This document shows positions 61,676-64,000 of a DNA stretch of 64,000 bases, in pieces. The DNA is from an uncultured bacterium (GTDB lineage Bacteria > Actinomycetota > Coriobacteriia > Coriobacteriales > Atopobiaceae), in assembly GCA_905214865.1 (NCBI GenBank), contig CAJMNO010000007.1:34219-98218 (forward strand), read 5' to 3'. The notes under the pieces are model-generated. The model had not been told where the DNA came from, did not search any database, and saw nothing but the letters and a program-made list of their open reading frames with translations. Within the stretch, counting starts at the first letter, position 1; the number at the start of each line of letters is the position of its first letter. The position numbers were made by a program, and so were the translations under genes.

Positions 61676-62248
61676 CTACATGAAGAGCCCGCAGGCGCGG
61701 TGGACCGAGGCGGCGAAGTCCCCGATCGACGTGCTAGCCCGTCCCTCCCGCCTGAACTCGGGGAAGCCCAGGGCGAGGTAGGCGGCCGCCCATGCCTCAG
61801 ACTCGATGTCGGGCAGGGGCTTGCCGGTCCTCTCCACATACATGTTGAGCTGGGCGAGGACGATCTTCCTGATCTCGTCGAACACGTCCACGTCGTTCGA
61901 GGGGACCCAGCGCAGCGTCGCCAGGTCCTCCAGGCAGCTCTCGGGCGCGTCCACCATGGGGGCGATGCTGTCGCTCAGCGGCCGCAAGTCGGGGTCCTCC
62001 TGCTCAAAGACCGAGAGCGCCATCTGGTGAAAGTCCTCCAGCCGCCGGCGCTTCACCTGGTCCGCGAGGTCGAACTTGTCCTTATAGTGGTGATAGAAGG
62101 TGCCCTTGTTCACCATCGCCTCGTTCGCGATCATCTGTACCGTGAGCTTGCTGAACGTGTGGGTTCGCAGCAGCCTGAGGAACGCCGCTTCGATGCAGGC
62201 GCGCGTCCTGGTCACCCTGAGGTCCTCGTGCTGATCGGTCTGCTCCAT
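61676..62248 (-). CDS. TetR/AcrR-family regulator
   Basis: The 190-residue protein has the TetR N-terminal HTH (RTRACIEAAFLRLLRTHTFS, KLTVQMIANEAMVNKGTFYH, HYKDKFDLADQVKRRRLEDF) and a diverse helical ligand domain. GGAGG lies 5 nt before the ATG at 62248. It is divergent from the radical SAM/SPASM gene at 62432, across 183 bp that include AGTGTATGGATAACTATACT near 62271, a possible imperfect operator. Regulation of that gene is likely. Confidence 0.87.
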   Translation of the reverse strand: MEQTDQHEDLRVTRTRACIEAAFLRLLRTHTFSKLTVQMIANEAMVNKGTFYHHYKDKFDLADQVKRRRLEDFHQMALSVFEQEDPDLRPLSDSIAPMVDAPESCLEDLATLRWVPSNDVDVFDEIRKIVLAQLNMYVERTGKPLPDIESEAWAAAYLALGFPEFRREGRASTSIGDFAASVHRACGLFM

Positions 62249-62431
62249 CACGGCCTCCAGATAATAGACTCAGTGTATGGATAACTATACTCCTTGGATA
62301 AATCTGCTCATTGCCCTACCATCTGGCAAGGGTCACAATTGACCATGCTTCAAAAATGGTTCGATGGAAGTGGCGTCCATTTGCCCTGTTATGAATAGGT
62401 AAGCGGACGCGAAGGTTCGAAAGGACGAGCA

Positions 62432-63874
62432 ATGCAGTCAAAGATCGCGCACGCAGCGGAGCGCAAGGCGTTCAGCGTCGCAGTCGACAAGATCCTCAAG
62501 GCGGCTTCGGGCGAGGACCGCGAGAAGACGGTCGAGAGCCTCATCTCGATGGCCAGCAAGCTGCTGAAGGATACCAACCCCGGCGCCATCGACAGCATGC
62601 ATGCCGCCCTGTATCCCGGATCCAAGTGGGAGAAGTGGCTCTTCGACGTCATCGACAACACCGACCCCAACGTCCTCAAGAGCGCCGTGCTCAACGGCGG
62701 TTACGAGGGCGCCTTCCGCGGGTTCCGCACCGCCATGGCCAACGCTGGCAAGCTCGACTGCAACGTGCCCTGGATCGTGCTGTTTGACCCCACGAGCGCC
62801 TGCAACAAGCACTGCGTGGGCTGCTGGGCGGCTGACTACGGCAACAGGCTCAACCTCACCTACGAGGAGATGGACAAGCTCATCACCGAGTCCAAGGCCC
62901 TGGGCACCCACCTCTTCATGCTCACCGGCGGCGAGCCGCTCGTGCGCAAGGCCGACCTGCTCCGCCTCGCCGAGAAGCACGACGACTGCCTGTTCAACGT
63001 CTTCACCAACGCCAGCCTGGTGGACGAGAAGTTCTGCCAGGACGTCCAGCGCGTGGGCAACATCGTGTTCTCCGTCTCGCTCGAGTCCTACGAGCCCTCG
63101 GTCAACGACCAGCGCCGCGGCGACGGCTCCTTCGAGGAGGTCATGCGCGCCTTCGACCTGATGCGCGAGCACGGCCTGCTCTTTGGCACCTCCACCTGCT
63201 ACACGCGCCTCAACACCGAGCGCGTCACCAGCGACGAGTTCTTTGACCTCCTGGTCAAGAAGGGCTGCCGCTGGGCCTGGTACTTCCATTACATGCCCGT
63301 GGGCGAGGGCGCCAACGCCGACCTCATGCCCTCCGTCGAGCAGCGCGAGTACATGCTGCACCGCATCCGCGAGGTCCGCGCCGTCGAGGGCGGCAAGCCC
63401 ATCTTCGCGATGGACTTCCAGAACGACGGCGAGTTCGTTGGCGGCTGCATCGCCGGCGGTCGCGTGTACTGCCACGTCAACGCCCGCGGCGACGTGGAGC
63501 CCTGCGTCTTCATCCACTACTCCAACGCCAACATCAAGGAGAAGAGCTGGCTGGAGTGCCTGCAGCAGCCTATCTTCCAGGAGTACCGCAAGCGCTATCC
63601 CTGGAACGACAACATGCTGCAGCCCTGCCCCATGCTCGAGAACCCGGGCATCCTGCCGCAGATGGTGAAGGAGGCCGACGCCAAGTGCACCCAGTACGTG
63701 GCTGAGGAGACCCCCGAGGACATCATGAAGCGCACCCTGCCCTATGCCAAGGAGTGGGGCCCCGAGGCGCGGAAGCTCTGGCTCGAGGAGCACCCCTCGG
63801 GCAAGAAGGAGGACCGTATCGGCTCAGTGGAGCGCGAGATGAGCCTGAAGGACGAGGCCACGGTCTCCGACTAG
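62432..63874 (+). CDS. radical SAM/SPASM-type protein
   Basis: The 480-residue enzyme has a 110-residue helical N-terminus, the radical SAM cluster motif CNKHCVGCWAADY near residue 125, LFMLTGGEPLVRKADLL near 170 and YTRLNTERV in the barrel. A SPASM-like Cys set follows (GGCIAGGRVYCHVNARGD, VEPCVF, LQPCPML), suggesting auxiliary iron-sulfur clusters. Such proteins modify peptides or small molecules; no peptide substrate gene is evident nearby. The ATG follows AAGGA. It faces the TetR gene and ends in a strong terminator. Confidence 0.85.
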   Translation: MQSKIAHAAERKAFSVAVDKILKAASGEDREKTVESLISMASKLLKDTNPGAIDSMHAALYPGSKWEKWLFDVIDNTDPNVLKSAVLNGGYEGAFRGFRTAMANAGKLDCNVPWIVLFDPTSACNKHCVGCWAADYGNRLNLTYEEMDKLITESKALGTHLFMLTGGEPLVRKADLLRLAEKHDDCLFNVFTNASLVDEKFCQDVQRVGNIVFSVSLESYEPSVNDQRRGDGSFEEVMRAFDLMREHGLLFGTSTCYTRLNTERVTSDEFFDLLVKKGCRWAWYFHYMPVGEGANADLMPSVEQREYMLHRIREVRAVEGGKPIFAMDFQNDGEFVGGCIAGGRVYCHVNARGDVEPCVFIHYSNANIKEKSWLECLQQPIFQEYRKRYPWNDNMLQPCPMLENPGILPQMVKEADAKCTQYVAEETPEDIMKRTLPYAKEWGPEARKLWLEEHPSGKKEDRIGSVEREMSLKDEATVSD

Positions 63875-63906
63875 CGGCGCGTCTCAGCAAGCAAGCGTCA
63901 ACAGGC

Positions 63907-63948
63907 GAGAGGGACGGGGCCAACGTGGCTCCCGTCCCTCTCCTCTTT
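63907..63948 (+). terminator. terminator after radical SAM gene
   Basis: GAGAGGGACGGG pairs perfectly with CCCGTCCCTCTC, followed by CTCTTTC. Confidence 0.85.
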
Positions 63949-63969
63949 CATGGCTTTAGCCTGTGTCGC

Positions 63970-63992
63970 GCCACGCGCGACACAGAGAACCA
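63970..63992. other. hairpin at window edge
   Basis: TGTGTCGCG pairs with CGCGACACA around a 5-nt loop. It may belong to the next, unseen gene or be a second terminator. Confidence 0.35.
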
Positions 63993-64000
63993 CCCGCTCA

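Noticed and set aside
62271..62293. Defined TetR operator before the radical SAM gene
   Set aside because: The inverted repeat is imperfect and short; mentioned only as a possibility in the gene entry.

Overview
The window is GC-rich (roughly 60-65%) and reads like a chromosome segment of a Coriobacteriia actinobacterium of the Olsenella/Atopobiaceae type. This rests on the overall look of the proteins and repeats, the frugal anaerobe-style gene set and dense coding, not on a marker gene. Most genes have clear GGAGG-type ribosome sites, which I used to choose starts.

Layout. 1-6.5 kb: a PlsY-like acyltransferase, a shortened GH32-like protein, peptidase T, a YfcC-type carrier and an AlbA_2-domain protein. 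6.5-10.9 kb: an initiator tRNA-Met whose 3' part is duplicated 4.3 kb away (46-bp direct repeats), bounding a decayed prophage (integrase tail, broken terminase and portal genes, a HigA-like antitoxin and one intact AlbA_2/ATPase gene). 10.9-14.3 kb: a gene graveyard (ORF6N-PLD, toxin-antitoxin, TOTE-type primase and PucR fragments) plus an MGMT protein, an esterase and a nested palindromic repeat. 14.3-17.8 kb: a PNPOx-ferredoxin protein, an OpuC-like ABC importer and an Rrf2 regulator in one operon, behind a promoter with nested palindromes.

20-48.9 kb is a large catabolic island. It holds close homologues of E. coli FrlA (permease), FrlC (epimerase) and FrlD (fructoselysine 6-kinase), a FrlB-like SIS deglycase candidate and two GntR/UTRA regulators. 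Around them are three more SIS proteins, two ROK proteins (one frameshifted in a G8 tract), two paralogous PfkB kinases plus a second FrlD-like kinase, an FGGY kinase, a NagB-like protein lacking its usual His, three further TIM-barrel or lyase enzymes, a DUF4432 protein, two amidohydrolases, an SDR, YjbQ and a BtpA/SgcQ protein. I infer that it processes Amadori products (fructosamines) and related amino-sugar conjugates. A TGGTAYA-type motif recurs upstream of several of its operons.

49.2-54.6 kb is a second, intact-looking integrative element in tRNA-Thr(CGT), bounded by 47-bp repeats. It encodes a tyrosine integrase, an excisionase-like protein, a Rep-like protein with iteron-like repeats inside its gene, a small HTH protein like phage terminase small subunits, and unknowns. 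It resembles a phage satellite or integrative plasmid and is the best candidate here for an undescribed system. 54.7-64 kb returns to housekeeping-like genes: flavodoxin-fold reductase, HAD phosphatase, 3-hydroxyacyl-CoA dehydrogenase, DUF349 protein, two radical SAM proteins and a TetR regulator, interrupted by a 1.5-kb stretch of hairpin and tandem repeats.
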